The notes under the pieces: model-generated
What the model saw: only the letters and a program-made list of their open reading frames with translations
What the model was told of the DNA's origin: nothing
Databases searched by the model: none
Origin: JAFGVL01 sp964546015
Lineage (GTDB): Bacteria > Bacteroidota > Bacteroidia > Bacteroidales > Paludibacteraceae
Assembly (NCBI GenBank): GCA_964546015.1
Contig: CAZJHO010000012.1
Location: forward strand, 1 to 37,268
Direction: 5' to 3'
DNA length: 37,268 nucleotides
Made by a program: the position numbers and the translations under genes
Shown here: in pieces, positions 37,208 through 37,268 of the stretch
Layout of the letters: every line of letters begins with the position of its first letter
How positions within the stretch are numbered: the first letter of the stretch is position 1

Positions 37208-37268
37208 GCGGATGTGGCGTAATTGGTAGCCGCGCCAGACTTAGGATCTGGTGCCGAGAGGCGTGGGG
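37208..37268 (+). tRNA. tRNA-Leu (anticodon TAG), 3' end outside window
   Basis: The 5' acceptor strand GCGGATG, a D-arm with AATTGGTAG, and an anticodon arm CCAGA-CTTAGGA-TCTGG with anticodon TAG (37242-37244), decoding CUA-type leucine codons. A long variable arm begins TGCCGAGAGGCG, as expected for a class II leucine tRNA. The T-arm and acceptor 3' strand lie beyond the window. Confidence 0.93.

Overview
ORGANISM. The window looks like chromosomal DNA of a member of the Bacteroidota, probably Bacteroidales. The base composition is AT-rich, and start regions lack strong Shine-Dalgarno sequences. Many genes are preceded by the Bacteroidota -7 promoter element TAnnTTTG, sometimes with a TTG/TTTG -33 element 19-20 bp upstream. 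Bacteroidota-type genes include SprB-repeat/DUF11 surface proteins, DUF3098, a GtrA protein paired with a PlsC-like acyltransferase, and a small RRM RNA-binding protein. Genus cannot be told from sequence alone. LAYOUT. (1) 1-6159, minus strand: two large secreted repeat proteins in tandem; the second runs off the left edge. (2) 6368-7499, minus: rpsO and rsmA. (3) 7675-11202, plus: GtrA-like protein, acyltransferase, shikimate kinase, alanine dehydrogenase. (4) 11304-17497, minus: YfhO-like membrane protein, zinc-ribbon methyltransferase, ftsX, DUF3098, uppP and truB, a cell-envelope/division run. (5) 17789-20447, plus: RRM protein, rpiB, dnaN, CvpA-like protein, with terminators and promoters packed into very short gaps. 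(6) 20467-27012, plus: the SUF iron-sulfur cluster operon sufB-C-D-S, split between sufB and sufC by a Fic-family AMP-transferase gene with its own promoter. (7) 27017-28175: yraN and a MmcQ/YjbR gene (minus), diverging from a DUF454/YbaN gene (plus). (8) 28172-35397, minus: one efflux operon running TetR regulator, TolC, HlyD lipoprotein, two ABC ATPases and two ABC-2 permeases, resembling E. coli ybhGFSR with its CecR regulator but with its own outer-membrane channel. (9) 35499-37268: a broken SMR efflux gene, an M16 peptidase (minus) and the start of a tRNA-Leu (plus). HOW IT FITS TOGETHER. Most of the window is core housekeeping. The accessory or unstable parts are the surface proteins, the Fic insertion, three gene remnants (a small membrane protein, a GxxExxY protein and an SMR pump) and a dispersed G/C-tract repeat family. 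That repeat occurs as opposed pairs in two intergenic gaps and once inside the 3' end of the acyltransferase gene. MOST NOTABLE. In front of the fic gene are three copies of a 26-bp dyad (arms TTAGAATAA / TTATTCTAA) whose starts are exactly 40 bp apart (21934, 21974, 22014). The third copy contains the -7 promoter element, so this looks like a phased operator array for a self-contained Fic module placed inside an essential operon. Also notable are two genes (rpiB, yraN) whose promoters predict leaderless or nearly leaderless mRNAs, a palindromic bidirectional promoter between rsmA and the GtrA gene, and an ABC ATPase pair whose two degenerate motifs fall in the same composite ATP site. All functional calls come from reading motifs by eye; no database search was run.
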